NCBI RefSeq assembly: GCF_004321985.1
Contig: NZ_SCQN01000005.1
Location: 54,329-118,328 of the forward strand
DNA from: Castellaniella sp.
GTDB taxonomy: Bacteria > Pseudomonadota > Gammaproteobacteria > Burkholderiales > Burkholderiaceae_B
Length of the DNA: 64,000 nucleotides
Direction of reading: 5' to 3'
This document shows, piece after piece, positions 51,967-61,205 of this stretch (positions within the stretch are counted from its first letter, which is position 1; each line of letters opens with the position of its first letter). Made by a program: the position numbers and the translations under genes. The notes under the pieces were generated by a model. The model saw nothing but the letters and a program-made list of their open reading frames with translations, searched no databases and had not been told where the DNA came from.

Positions 51967-51974
51967 GTCGCGGC

Positions 51975-52223
51975 CTACGCGCCCGGGCCGGGCCGCTGCA
52001 GCAGCGAATCCAGCCAGTCGGGATTGGGTTCGCCCTGGGTGGCGAACTGCTGGTTGCGCGAATTGGAGCGCCAGATGCCGCCGCCGATTCCCAACACGGG
52101 CTCGACGCGATACCAATACCACTTGCCATCCGCATCCTGGGCGGTCCAGTCCCAGCCCGGCGGCGCCAGCGACCAGTCCGGCCCGCCCGCGGCCACAGTG
52201 GTGACATCCATCGAGTTTCCCAT
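51975..52223 (-). CDS. Small Trp/Asp-rich protein of unknown function
   Basis: An 82-residue acidic, aromatic-rich protein (eight Trp), with GGPDWSLAPPGWDWTAQDADGKWYWYRVEP in the middle and PNPDWLDSLLQRPGPGA at the end. This pattern recalls small phage-encoded PDWxxAPxW proteins, but I do not recognise the family. It ends eight bases before the cls GTG on the same strand, so the two may be cotranscribed. A second ATG at 52211, with GGAAA upstream, may be the true start. Confidence 0.6.
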   Translation of the reverse strand: MGNSMDVTTVAAGGPDWSLAPPGWDWTAQDADGKWYWYRVEPVLGIGGGIWRSNSRNQQFATQGEPNPDWLDSLLQRPGPGA

Positions 52224-52363
52224 GAGTCAGCGTCCAGTCCGTCCATTTGCGCGCCGATACCTGGCGCCTGAATAGAATAACCAAACCAGGAGCCCGTGTG
52301 CGAACCGGCGCACCGGAATACCCCCTGTTTCGACCGCAGCCCGTTCGGAACCATCCCCACGCG

Positions 52364-52792
52364 CTAGCGGTCCGTCATCAAGCCTTCTCGAATCTTGTCG
52401 TAGCCCAGATTGAACAGGAAGCCGTAGGGCAGATAAAACAGGACCAGGCCGATATCCAGGACCAGCGCCCGCCAAAGCGACACGTCCAGCCAGACCGCGA
52501 TCAGCGGGATGACGATCAGGATGAGACCGACTTCGAACCCCACGGCGTGCGCAGCCCGGACCCAATAGGTCCGCGCGAAGCCACGGGACATCTGCAGGCG
52601 GTCGAAGGCCCAGTTGTAGAGCATGTTCCAGGCAACCGCGATGGTGGCGATGATGGCGGTGAGCACCCCCATGCTGACCACCGATTGTCCGGTGATCCAG
52701 GCGGCCAGCGGCGCAGAAATGACAATGGCCACGACTTCAAAGGCCAGCGCATGGAACATGCGCTCGGCTGGCGATCGATCGAAATTCGACAT
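52364..52792 (-). CDS. PACE family efflux transporter
   Basis: A 142-residue inner-membrane protein with four helices in two BTP repeats, the architecture of PACE (AceI-like) pumps. It opens with AERMFHALAFEVVAIVISAPLAAWI and repeats the pattern RAAHAVGFEVGLILIVIPLIAVWL. PACE proteins export biguanides such as chlorhexidine and probably short diamines as natural substrates. The ATG at 52792 matches the family length; the frame opens at 52990. Confidence 0.88.
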   Translation of the reverse strand: MSNFDRSPAERMFHALAFEVVAIVISAPLAAWITGQSVVSMGVLTAIIATIAVAWNMLYNWAFDRLQMSRGFARTYWVRAAHAVGFEVGLILIVIPLIAVWLDVSLWRALVLDIGLVLFYLPYGFLFNLGYDKIREGLMTDR

Positions 52793-53047
52793 TGGGAATT
52801 CGTGAAGAGCGGTGCCGTCACCGCGTTCGCGATTTGCGGCCGGGGTCGTCCCCAGCGGTCCGGAAGGATCCGGAAGAAGTGGGTTCCATTGTAACGGACC
52901 ACCCCCAGAGAGGGAACGGCGCAGCCACCGAAGCAACCGCCGCCCCATCCGCTGCAGAAGCTTATGCGCGGGAGCGCCACTGGCCGGCACGGACGCCGGC
53001 GTATGATGAATCCTTCTCTTTCACGACAGCCAGCAGGAGCCTTTTTC

Positions 53048-54259
53048 ATGACCACGCCCGAGTCACCCTTCCCCGACACATCAGACTGGCGCGAGGAGTC
53101 GCTGGTCCTGCATGGCGACGAAGGCTGCGGGCAGGAATCGTCCGTGGTGCCGCCCATCTACTACAGCGCGACCTTCAAGGCCCGAAACGCCCAGGAATTC
53201 TCGGCCATGGCAACCACCAGCCGCCCGGCCACGTTCTATACGCGCCACGGTAACCCGGTCAACAAGCACGTCGAGGCCATCCTGGCCAAGCTGGAGGGAA
53301 CGGAATCGGCGCTGCTCACGGGCTCGGGCATGGGCGCCATCAGCACCACCATCCTGGCGCTTCTGAAAGCAGGCGACCACGTGGCCGTCCAGCAGCGCCA
53401 CTACATGAGCACCTCCAAGCTGTTCTCCGAAGTGCTCACGAATTACGGGGTGCAGGTCAGCTTCTTCGACCAGACCGACCTGGGCAGCCTGGAAGCGGTC
53501 CTGCGTCCGGACACGCGGCTCATCATGGTGGAAACGCCCGTCAACCCCAGCCTGTCGATCACGGATCTGGCCGCCGTGGGCAAGCTTGCACGCAGCCGGG
53601 GCATTCTGACGGTGGCGGACAACACGTTCGCGTCGCCCCTGAACCAGCGTCCACACGACTATGGCATCGATATCGTGGTGCACAGTGCCACCAAGTACCT
53701 GGGCGGACACTCCGATATCGTGGCAGGCGCCATCTGCTGCAGCAACGAACTGGCCGAACGTATCTGGAAGATGCATGTGACGCTGGGCGCAGTGCTCTCG
53801 CCCATGGATGCCTGGCTGCTGCTGCGCGGCCTGCGCACGCTGTCGCTGCGCATGGAACGCATCAATGCCAACGCGCTGGCGCTGGCCCGGTGGCTGGAAG
53901 GCCGCCCGGAGATCACAAAAGTCCTGTATCCGGGACTGGACAGTCACCCGCAGCACGCGCTGGCTGCGCGCCAGATGCGCGGTTTCGGTGCGATCGTGGC
54001 GTACTCGCTGCGCGGCGGCTACGCAGCCACCCAGCGCTTTGTCTCGGCGTTGCGCCTGGCCACGCAAGCCGTCAGCCTGGGCGGCGTGGAGACGCTGGCC
54101 GTCCACACGGCATCCATGTGGGCCAGCTCCATGACGGAAGCGGAAATGCAGGCGGCCGGTATCGAGCCGAATTTCGTCCGTATGTCGGTAGGCGTGGAGC
54201 ATATCGAGGACCTGAAGGCGGATCTGGCGCAGGCGCTGGAAAAGGCCATGCAGCCATAA
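53048..54259 (+). CDS. Trans-sulfuration PLP enzyme (cystathionine beta-lyase / gamma-lyase type)
   Basis: A Cys/Met-metabolism PLP enzyme of 403 residues. The PLP Lys lies in VHSATKYLGGHSD; other family motifs are ESALLTGSGMGAISTTILALLKAGD, VETPVNPSLSITDLAAV and VRMSVGVEHIEDL. MetC, MetB, methionine gamma-lyase and MetZ share these, so the exact reaction is open. A CAGGAG ribosome binding site supports the ATG at 53048. It is divergent from the PACE pump. Confidence 0.87.
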   Translation: MTTPESPFPDTSDWREESLVLHGDEGCGQESSVVPPIYYSATFKARNAQEFSAMATTSRPATFYTRHGNPVNKHVEAILAKLEGTESALLTGSGMGAISTTILALLKAGDHVAVQQRHYMSTSKLFSEVLTNYGVQVSFFDQTDLGSLEAVLRPDTRLIMVETPVNPSLSITDLAAVGKLARSRGILTVADNTFASPLNQRPHDYGIDIVVHSATKYLGGHSDIVAGAICCSNELAERIWKMHVTLGAVLSPMDAWLLLRGLRTLSLRMERINANALALARWLEGRPEITKVLYPGLDSHPQHALAARQMRGFGAIVAYSLRGGYAATQRFVSALRLATQAVSLGGVETLAVHTASMWASSMTEAEMQAAGIEPNFVRMSVGVEHIEDLKADLAQALEKAMQP

Positions 54260-54317
54260 CCCTGGCGAATCCCGGAACCAAACAATCTTCGACGGCCCGG
54301 GCCAGGCCAAGCCGTGC

Positions 54318-54872
54318 TCACCTCTGGCGCCGCATCGATGCGATCTCGGCATCCACCACCATTCTCCCGATGGCGCGGCCCATGTTGAACGGGCTGGAGG
54401 CAGCATTCACCCGGCGGATACCCTCGGGATTGAAGGCTGGCTCGGGAACCATGGTTCCACCCGTCATCCTTGAATAAGCGTCGCCAACCTGCCTGACCCG
54501 TCGCAGTCTCGGCATGATGTGCACAATGTCGCTCTGCTCGTACAGATCGTCGATCGCATGGGGACTCAGCCTGGAATAGGCGACTCCTGCCATCATCCCC
54601 GGCCGGGCACCCGGATCATTGAACGACTCTTCCACCCAGGTGACGATGACATCCAGCGGGATCTTCCGGAAACTCAGCCCGCCCATCCTGCTGAGGTGGC
54701 GCTTGCGGCCCCACATCGACGCATCCCAGGCCGCATAGACCTGAGGCTCAAATACCTCTACCGGGAGATCCAGCACCGGGAAATTCCAATCCACCACGTT
54801 CACCACCCCCTCACGCAGACTGAACAAGGCACGATCCGTCCTCAGCTTGCCGGTAAGGTGTCGATCCGACAC
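54318..54872 (-). CDS. Hypothetical protein beside tRNA-Arg
   Basis: A 184-residue soluble protein that I do not recognise. It begins with GTG and has no ribosome binding site. No signal peptide, helix or repeat is seen; it is rich in Arg and Met near the C terminus and has one Trp-rich patch (YAAWDASMWGRKRHL). It lies alone between the MetC-type gene and tRNA-Arg(CCT), a place where acquired genes often settle, but no integrase remnant or att repeat was found. Coding status rests on frame length only. Confidence 0.45.
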   Translation of the reverse strand: MSDRHLTGKLRTDRALFSLREGVVNVVDWNFPVLDLPVEVFEPQVYAAWDASMWGRKRHLSRMGGLSFRKIPLDVIVTWVEESFNDPGARPGMMAGVAYSRLSPHAIDDLYEQSDIVHIMPRLRRVRQVGDAYSRMTGGTMVPEPAFNPEGIRRVNAASSPFNMGRAIGRMVVDAEIASMRRQR

Positions 54873-55010
54873 AGCAGCGGCGGCGTCAGTTTATCCTTTG
54901 TAATCGATTGCAACACAACCGGAAATCCGTGCGTGGCGATTTCGGCACGAGGGTCATCCCCTAGGGCCTCACCGAAGAGGCACAGGATGAAGGGGTGTGT
55001 TCGGGTGAGA

Positions 55011-55085
55011 TGGCGTCTCCTGCGGGAATCGAACCCACAATCTTCCCTTAGGAGGGGAAAGTTATATCCATTTAACTAAGGAGAC
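55011..55085 (-). tRNA. tRNA-Arg (anticodon CCT)
   Basis: On the minus strand, 7-bp acceptor GTCTCCT/AGGAGAC, anticodon stem TTCCC/GGGAA around loop CTCCTAA (anticodon CCT), T-loop GGTTCGATTCC and encoded CCA (complement of 55011-55013). The 138 bp between it and the hypothetical gene show no recognisable feature. Confidence 0.96.
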
Positions 55086-55209
55086 CAAGGAGACCTGAGG
55101 GCGCCCGTACCGGAGGCCCCAGATGCAATTATAAAGGACACCACACCACAGCCATGCTGGCCTTGCCGAGACATTCTGCACGGCAGGCCAGCACCCCGAA
55201 TCCCTAGAC

Positions 55210-56112
55210 TCAGGCTCGCGGATGATGGTGCGCATGCAAGGTCTTGAGCCGTTCCCGGGCGACGTGGGTGTAAATCTGCGTCGTTGAGATGTCCGCATGT
55301 CCCAGCAGCATCTGCACCACGCGCAAATCGGCGCCATGGTTGAGCAAGTGCGTGGCAAAGGCATGACGCAACACGTGCGGCGACAACGGAACGCGGATGT
55401 CCGCCAGTTCTGCGTACTTGCGAATCAACAGCCAGAAGGCCTGGCGTGTCATCGCTGCTGCCCGCGCGGTCACGAACAAAGCGTCGCATGTGCGCGGCCC
55501 CAGGATGGCCGGCCGGCTCTCGGCCAAATAGCGCGTAATCCAGTGCAGGGCTTCTTCTCCGAGCGGGACCAGGCGGTCCTTTGCGCCCTTGCCCATCACC
55601 ACCCGCACCACGCCGTCATTCAGGCTGGTATCCGAAACTGCGAGATGCACCAGTTCACTCACCCGCAGGCCGGTGGCGTACAGCGTTTCCAGCATCGCCC
55701 GATCACGCAGCCCCAACGTTGTCTCGACGTCCGGCGCCGAGAGCAGCGCATCCACCTGGGCCTCCGACAGTGTGTGGGGAAAGCGTGCGGGCTGGCGAGC
55801 ACTGTGTACACCCAGACACGGGTCTTCGGTACACCGGCCATGACGCATGGCCCACAGGTAATAACGCCGCAGCGCCGCCAGGCGCCGATTGGCCGTGCTC
55901 GCCTTGGTCTGCAGGTGCTGCGCAGCCAGCCAGGACTGGACATCGGCGCGCTGGGCCGATTCGAGCTCGCGCGCGCATTCCTTCTGCAGCCAATGCCCGA
56001 AAGCGGTCAGATCACGCCGATAGGCCGCCAGCGTATTGGCAGCCAGGCCGTCTTCCAGCCACAGGGCATCCAGGAATGTGTCTACCGTTGGAAAGTCGGA
56101 GTGCGGAGACAT
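55210..56112 (-). CDS. xerD: Site-specific tyrosine recombinase XerD
   Basis: XerD, with XerC, resolves chromosome dimers at dif. The 300-residue protein has all catalytic residues: Arg150 (ATGLRVSEL), Lys near 175 (GKGAKDR), His246 and Arg249 (LSPHVLRH), His272 and nucleophile Tyr281 (TTQIYTHV). The start codon overlaps the stop of the diguanylate cyclase gene (TAATG), so it belongs to the lap-side transcription unit. Its housekeeping type and length argue against a phage integrase despite the nearby tRNA. Confidence 0.93.
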   Translation of the reverse strand: MSPHSDFPTVDTFLDALWLEDGLAANTLAAYRRDLTAFGHWLQKECARELESAQRADVQSWLAAQHLQTKASTANRRLAALRRYYLWAMRHGRCTEDPCLGVHSARQPARFPHTLSEAQVDALLSAPDVETTLGLRDRAMLETLYATGLRVSELVHLAVSDTSLNDGVVRVVMGKGAKDRLVPLGEEALHWITRYLAESRPAILGPRTCDALFVTARAAAMTRQAFWLLIRKYAELADIRVPLSPHVLRHAFATHLLNHGADLRVVQMLLGHADISTTQIYTHVARERLKTLHAHHHPRA

Positions 56113-57863
56113 TATGGCGACCGGAAACGAGACGATTTGTGCTGGTACATGTCCGCATCGGCGCGCTGCATCAGTTCGCCGGGCGTAACCCCGTGGTCCG
56201 GCCAGATGGCGTGGCCAATAGCCACCCCCAGCCTGACCTCTGTGCCGGTCGGGACATCGTGCAGGGTATGCAGCGGCGCCTGGACGGCGTCTGTCAGCTT
56301 GGCCGTCAGCGTGGCGATAGCTGCCGGCGCGGTGGCGCCCGACACGAACACGACGAATTCGTCGCCGCCCAGCCGGGCCACCAGGTCACTCGGGCGCAGG
56401 CATGCCTGCAGCCGGTGAGCGATCTCGATCAGCGCACGGTCACCATTGTCATGCCCGTAGCGGTCGTTGAGCGGCTTGAAGTCGTTCAAGTCCAGAAAGA
56501 ACAGCGTAAACGGTGATCCTGCCCGGGTGCGTGTGGCGGCACCCAGCAGACTTTCCAGGGCCGTGCGGCTGGCCACCCCGGTCAGCCGGTCCGTGAACAA
56601 CTCGGTACGCATGGCCTTGAAGTTGCGCGCGAGATCCCCCACCTCGTCGCGCCGGCGGACGTCGATCACGGCATCGGTCGCACCCTGGCGAATGCGTGTG
56701 ACGGCGTGGGACAAAGAAATGATGTCCTGCGCAATGCGCCCGAACAGTCGCATGCCGAACAGAATCGTCAGGGCCACGGCCAGCAGCCCCACCCCGAGCG
56801 CGATCCAGAGCTGTCGCTCGATCCCCAGGAAGATCTCGTCGCGCGGCATGGCCACGATCGCCGTCCAATCCAGCCCCGCATCGTCGATGACGCGCTGGGC
56901 CGCCACCGCGATCGTCTGTCCGTCCTGGTCCACTGCAGTCGTCCAATAGGCCTGTTCCCGACTGGCATCGCCCACCGGCTTCGCCTGGTGAAGCAGCGGG
57001 GCCACACTGGCGTACGCCGCGCGGATCACCGGATCCCCAGTCTCCAGCGCGTTGATGCGCGTCACCCGCCCGCCGCTACTTTTCTCCAGGTTCTGGAGCC
57101 CAGTCCCTGCGAGCAGGTTGCCATCGCGTTCCACCACGATGGCGCGGCCATGCTCACCAACCTTCAGCGTCGCAATGAAATGGTTGATTTCCTTCAGCGG
57201 CACGTCGGTCGCCACCACGCCCTCGAAGGTACCGTCAGCCGCCAGGACTCGGCGGGCACGGGTCACGACCAGGTCGTGGGTGGTGAAATCGATGTACACC
57301 GACGTCCAGAAGTGCCCTTCAGTATGCTTACCCGTCTCGAACCAGATGCGCGTGCGCGGGTCGAAAAGGCCACTTTCCCGCCTGAGGTAATGCGGCATGC
57401 CCGCGATGCCCGTATAGCGGTAATACGCACGATGCTCGGTGGGGCGAAGCTTGAGTCGCAGTTCAGCCTCGTCGTCGCTCAGACGCTTGAGCGCCAGGCT
57501 CTGGCCAGCCCGGTTGCCGTAATACACATAGTCGTTCGGATTTGAATAGACGGAAGTTGCCACCCAGAAGCGCTGCCGCAAGGCGGTCAATTCCGAGCTG
57601 ATGTCGGCAGTGGCCGGCATCCCGTCGGGGAAGGCAGCCTCGAGGACCGCAGCAGAGCCACGAACATGAAAATGCACGGCCTGCGCGATGCGCGCCGCGA
57701 CTTCGCGGATGTACTGATCCGAGAATGATCCGATGGTCTGGCTGGCCGACCAGTAGTACGTCGCCCCCAGCACGACCGACACCAGAGCCACCAGCAGCAC
57801 ATAGGGCAAAACCAGTTTTACCCGTAGCGAGCGGAGCCTGGCAGCGAACATGGGGGGCCGCAT
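56112..57863 (-). CDS. Diguanylate cyclase with Cache sensor, HAMP and GGDEF domains
   Basis: A membrane c-di-GMP synthase of 583 residues. One helix (about 16-36), a periplasmic double-Cache sensor (about 40-345), a second helix (about 352-374), HAMP, then a GGDEF domain with an intact GGDEF motif near residues 499-503. An RPSD (RxxD) I-site lies five residues before it, so product feedback is likely. It sits in the same unit as lapD and lapG; Cache-GGDEF cyclases such as GcbC feed LapD in Pseudomonas fluorescens. The Cache ligand is unknown. Confidence 0.9.
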   Translation of the reverse strand: MRPPMFAARLRSLRVKLVLPYVLLVALVSVVLGATYYWSASQTIGSFSDQYIREVAARIAQAVHFHVRGSAAVLEAAFPDGMPATADISSELTALRQRFWVATSVYSNPNDYVYYGNRAGQSLALKRLSDDEAELRLKLRPTEHRAYYRYTGIAGMPHYLRRESGLFDPRTRIWFETGKHTEGHFWTSVYIDFTTHDLVVTRARRVLAADGTFEGVVATDVPLKEINHFIATLKVGEHGRAIVVERDGNLLAGTGLQNLEKSSGGRVTRINALETGDPVIRAAYASVAPLLHQAKPVGDASREQAYWTTAVDQDGQTIAVAAQRVIDDAGLDWTAIVAMPRDEIFLGIERQLWIALGVGLLAVALTILFGMRLFGRIAQDIISLSHAVTRIRQGATDAVIDVRRRDEVGDLARNFKAMRTELFTDRLTGVASRTALESLLGAATRTRAGSPFTLFFLDLNDFKPLNDRYGHDNGDRALIEIAHRLQACLRPSDLVARLGGDEFVVFVSGATAPAAIATLTAKLTDAVQAPLHTLHDVPTGTEVRLGVAIGHAIWPDHGVTPGELMQRADADMYQHKSSRFRSP

Positions 57864-57880
57864 AATTCGGCTGTCAGACG

Positions 57881-58381
57881 TCAGTGCTCATGATCGAGCG
57901 CCACCTGGACAGGTCTGGCACCCAGCGCGCCCGTCAGCACGTCGGCCGCCACGCTGATCAGATAGCCGCGCCGCCCGCCGTTCAAATACACGATATCGAA
58001 GTCCAGCAATGTTGACTCAACCCAGACCGGCATGCGCTTGCGCGTCCCGAAGGGCGACGTGCCCCCCACCTGATAGCCCGAATTACGCTGGGCATTTTCG
58101 GGTGTGCAGGGGCTGACCTTTTTAACGCCCGTCTGGCGTGCGAGATTCTTTGTCGAGACCTCCCGGTCGCCGTGCATCAGCACCACCAGCGGTTGGCCCC
58201 GCTCATCTTCCATGATGAGTGTCTTGGCGACCTGATGCAGCGGCACGCCAAGCTGGTGCGCCGCTTCTTTGGCCCCCCCATGGTCCACATAGTCGTACGG
58301 AAACTCCCCGAAGGGGATCTTCTGCTGGCGCAGCCAATGCGTGGCCGGCGTCTCAGAAGTGTGCTTGGCGGTCTTGGACAT
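57881..58381 (-). CDS. ybaK: YbaK/EbsC-type Cys-tRNA(Pro) deacylase
   Basis: A 166-residue editing enzyme that hydrolyses Cys-tRNA(Pro) made in error by prolyl-tRNA synthetase. Family features are KTLIMEDERGQPLVVLMHGDREVSTKNLAR, with the conserved Lys, and the GGTSPFGTRKRMPVWVEST loop. The ATG at 58381 (MSKTAKHTSETPATHWLRQ) is chosen over an upstream start at 58441. It lies between lapD and the diguanylate cyclase gene on the same strand; no functional link to adhesion is evident. Confidence 0.9.
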   Translation of the reverse strand: MSKTAKHTSETPATHWLRQQKIPFGEFPYDYVDHGGAKEAAHQLGVPLHQVAKTLIMEDERGQPLVVLMHGDREVSTKNLARQTGVKKVSPCTPENAQRNSGYQVGGTSPFGTRKRMPVWVESTLLDFDIVYLNGGRRGYLISVAADVLTGALGARPVQVALDHEH

Positions 58382-58458
58382 ATTGCTCAATGAAGCGGCT
58401 GAACACGCTGACTGTATACCCCACTGCTGCCTGCGCTGCAAAATGGCAACGCAACGAA

Positions 58459-60360
58459 TCAGGACCCCGCCGTCAGATCCACGGCCGCGCCCACATCCCG
58501 GGCCGTTTCCTGAATGGCCTCCAGCAGCCGCCGTGCCCCGGCGCTTTCAGCCTGAGCAGCGAGCAGGTTACCCGACACCCGCAGGTACTCAGGGTGGACC
58601 TCGTGCAGATATAGCAGTGCTTCAGGCTGCTCGGCAAAGCTGCGCAACCCCAGGCGTACGCCATGTTTGCGCAACGCCGCCACAAATGCCACCACCCGTT
58701 CACGATCGGCAACCAACCCATACGAGTCCAGTTCCACCACGAGCCGCGCGGCTTCTTCAGGAGCGGGCCCCAGACGCGCCGTCACATCGTCCAGAAACTC
58801 GTCGTTCAGGATGGAGGCGAGCGACACGCGCAGCACCAGTTCCCCGGGCTGCGACCGCAGCCAGCTCAGTGCAAGTTCCACCCCGCGCACATCACAGGCT
58901 GCCGATATCCCCAGCCGCACGGCAGGCGGCATGAACAGATAGCCCGACAGGGGTTCGGAAGCCCCTGGTTCCCGAACCATCAGCATGCCGATCCGCCGGC
59001 TGCCGCCCGCCGGCGAAAACCGGTCCGGCGCGGTGTCAAGTTCGAACCAGTTCTCGGCCAGCGCATCGCGCAGCAGCTCCCGCCAGACCTGCTCGCCGCT
59101 ACCACGGCCGCCCGCCAAGGACTGCAAAGCCGCGCCTGGCAGATACTCCACATTTTCATGCCCGGCGCTTTCCGCGCGCATCAAAGCCTCGTCCAGCCTG
59201 GAAAGCACATTGCTGAGATCCTCGCCCGGCTCGTAGTCGGTCAGCGCCTGCCGCCAGCGGCACAGGCCGGCATGGCCCAACTGGATGCGCTGCGCCTGCA
59301 GCATTTCGCCGACGAACTGTGCGATACGGACCGCGACCGGCCCCGGCACCATCGGCATCAGGAAGGCGAAGTCCGAACCGTTCAGCCGGCCCAGCCAGGC
59401 TTCCGATCCCAGTCGATCGACCAGAATCCGCTGCACGAGCTGGCCCATGTTGGTCAGCCACTGGTCCACCACCCGGCGGCTCACCGTCTGGTTGATGGCC
59501 TGCAGGTCGCATTGCCGGAACAGCATTACATGGCCGCCCTGCGCCTGATGAGGATCGGATTGCTCCAGCACGCGCCGGAACTCATTCATGAAGTACTTGC
59601 GGTTGGCCAGCCCCGTAGTCTGGTCACGATTCAGCTCCAGCTGCAGAGACTCGATGCGTGCTTCGCGTTCGGACGCCGTGGCACGCACCTGCTTGTGCGT
59701 ACTGGTGATGATCTGCGAGACTTCCCGTAGCTCCACCATCGCCGGGTGCCGTACCGGAGGCAGGTCCGATCCCCCTTCGGTGCGGGCCATGGCCTGCACC
59801 CGGGCCATGACGTCGTCCTGGATCGCACGTCGCAGCCAGCGCATCAGCGCCAGCACGAACAACCCCCAAAGCACTCCGGCGGCCACCGTCAGCAACACAA
59901 TGCGCACGGAGCTGTTCCACAACGAATCCCGCGCATAGGCGTCATTGGCCTCCAGGCGGACCACACCCAACTGGTTCCAGCCGTTCGAGACCTGCCGCTG
60001 CGCTTCGTGGCGAGCCATGGGCAACAGATGGCTGAACCAGCCGGGCGCCGCACCCGCAGCTCCGTCGCTGTCATTCAATTGGCGGCGCACCAATATCCGC
60101 CCGGTCGGATCCAGAAATTCCGCCACCCGAAATTCTCCGCTGTCGAACAGCACCGCAATCAGCAGCTCGCGCACTGACGGGTCCTGATTGGACGGCTGCG
60201 AGAGGGTCAGCGCCAAGGAAGTCGCCGTGGAGTCGGACTGAGCCTGGAGCTGAGTATCCAGGTATTGGCGGGCCGAACCAATGCTGAAGATCATGACCCC
60301 GGCCAGGATCACCACGATCGCCAGCGTCACGCTGATCAAAAGCTGTCTAAGCAATGACAT
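58459..60360 (-). CDS. lapD: LapD-type c-di-GMP receptor
   Basis: LapD is an inner-membrane receptor that, when its cytoplasmic EAL domain binds c-di-GMP, uses its periplasmic domain to hold the protease LapG. The 633-residue protein has helix 1 (about 8-28), a LapD/MoxY N-terminal periplasmic domain (about 30-150), helix 2 (about 152-172), HAMP, and degenerate GGDEF and EAL domains. The GGDEF site reads NGSDF, and no E-x-L catalytic motif is found where EAL should be (GMLMV). It therefore acts as a receptor, not an enzyme. lapG is 15 bp upstream. Confidence 0.92.
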   Translation of the reverse strand: MSLLRQLLISVTLAIVVILAGVMIFSIGSARQYLDTQLQAQSDSTATSLALTLSQPSNQDPSVRELLIAVLFDSGEFRVAEFLDPTGRILVRRQLNDSDGAAGAAPGWFSHLLPMARHEAQRQVSNGWNQLGVVRLEANDAYARDSLWNSSVRIVLLTVAAGVLWGLFVLALMRWLRRAIQDDVMARVQAMARTEGGSDLPPVRHPAMVELREVSQIITSTHKQVRATASEREARIESLQLELNRDQTTGLANRKYFMNEFRRVLEQSDPHQAQGGHVMLFRQCDLQAINQTVSRRVVDQWLTNMGQLVQRILVDRLGSEAWLGRLNGSDFAFLMPMVPGPVAVRIAQFVGEMLQAQRIQLGHAGLCRWRQALTDYEPGEDLSNVLSRLDEALMRAESAGHENVEYLPGAALQSLAGGRGSGEQVWRELLRDALAENWFELDTAPDRFSPAGGSRRIGMLMVREPGASEPLSGYLFMPPAVRLGISAACDVRGVELALSWLRSQPGELVLRVSLASILNDEFLDDVTARLGPAPEEAARLVVELDSYGLVADRERVVAFVAALRKHGVRLGLRSFAEQPEALLYLHEVHPEYLRVSGNLLAAQAESAGARRLLEAIQETARDVGAAVDLTAGS

Positions 60361-60375
60361 GTCCGTCCACCCTAT

Positions 60376-61059
60376 TCAAGGCTGAAATCCCTCGGCACGC
60401 ATCTTGGTGAGCAGATCCCGCCAGCGACCAATCCGATCGACTGAGGAACGTCTGCTGCCTTCGATGTAGATGCCTTCGGCATTGAAACTGAAAACCGGCG
60501 TCAGATCGGGGCGCAGATGCGCCGGTTGAATACGATCGATCAGACTGTCGAGCACCAGCGGCTCGGCCAGGGGCTGCGGATAATAGCCCAGCACCATGTG
60601 GGCAATGCTCTGGGTACCCACCATGGCCCGTACATACACCAGGCGCAGCTTCTCTGGCGCCACCCCCAGATACAGCAGGGAAAAATACTTGCCGATCACA
60701 TAGTCTTCGCAGTCCCCCGCCCCCTTGGCCAGGGACTCCATCGGCGTCGCCCAATAATCGACCTGTCCCCAGACCGTGATGTCCTCGCTTTCGAGCAACG
60801 CCTGGTCCCAGAACTGGTTCACGATGCGCAGCTTTTCCTGCTCCGACTTGCCAGCGGCTTCCCGCAGCATGTCCTGCCAGGCCTGCACCGCCCGACCCGC
60901 CTGTGCCCCATAGTGCTGACGGGCGTATGTCACCAGATGCGACGGATCGAACGTGATCGCCGGCGCTGGCGCCAAGGCCAACCCCAGACACAACGCCAGC
61001 GCCGAGGCGCCCTGTAACAGGGCACGAAGCCCGGCAGCAGAGAAACGACGAAAGGGCAT
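60376..61059 (-). CDS. lapG: LapG-type periplasmic adhesin protease
   Basis: LapG is a calcium-dependent bacterial transglutaminase-like cysteine protease that cuts LapA-type adhesins near their N terminus. From the ATG at 61059 the protein has 227 residues with a signal peptide (about 1-34). The triad is Cys117 (AGDCEDY), His154 and Asp171. The spacing of 37 and 17 residues equals that of the P. fluorescens enzyme (135, 172, 189), and the DCE calcium-binding residues flank the Cys. A TTG start at 61101 is less likely. Confidence 0.93.
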   Translation of the reverse strand: MPFRRFSAAGLRALLQGASALALCLGLALAPAPAITFDPSHLVTYARQHYGAQAGRAVQAWQDMLREAAGKSEQEKLRIVNQFWDQALLESEDITVWGQVDYWATPMESLAKGAGDCEDYVIGKYFSLLYLGVAPEKLRLVYVRAMVGTQSIAHMVLGYYPQPLAEPLVLDSLIDRIQPAHLRPDLTPVFSFNAEGIYIEGSRRSSVDRIGRWRDLLTKMRAEGFQP

Positions 61060-61150
61060 GCACAGATTCTGATACAAGGTGATGCAACGCCAGCGACGCA
61101 AACGATGACCCGAGGGGAAATGCTACTGGTTACTTCCCCAGTGATGCAAA

Positions 61151-61185
61151 TCCGCCCGCATCCGGGGGTACCGGATGCAGGCGGA
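61151..61185 (-). terminator. Hairpin after the lap adhesin gene
   Basis: 15-base arms (61151-61165 and 61171-61185) pair with one mismatch around a 5-base loop. On the minus strand only TTT follows. It lies 21 bases past the adhesin stop and 91 bases before the lapG start, and probably ends or attenuates the adhesin transcript. Confidence 0.65.
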
Positions 61186-61205
61186 GATCGGGCAGGATCC
61201 GGCGG

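Noticed and set aside
55011..56112. tRNA-Arg plus tyrosine recombinase as an integrated element
   Set aside because: The recombinase has XerD features and sits in the lap-side gene unit; no att duplication or element genes were found.
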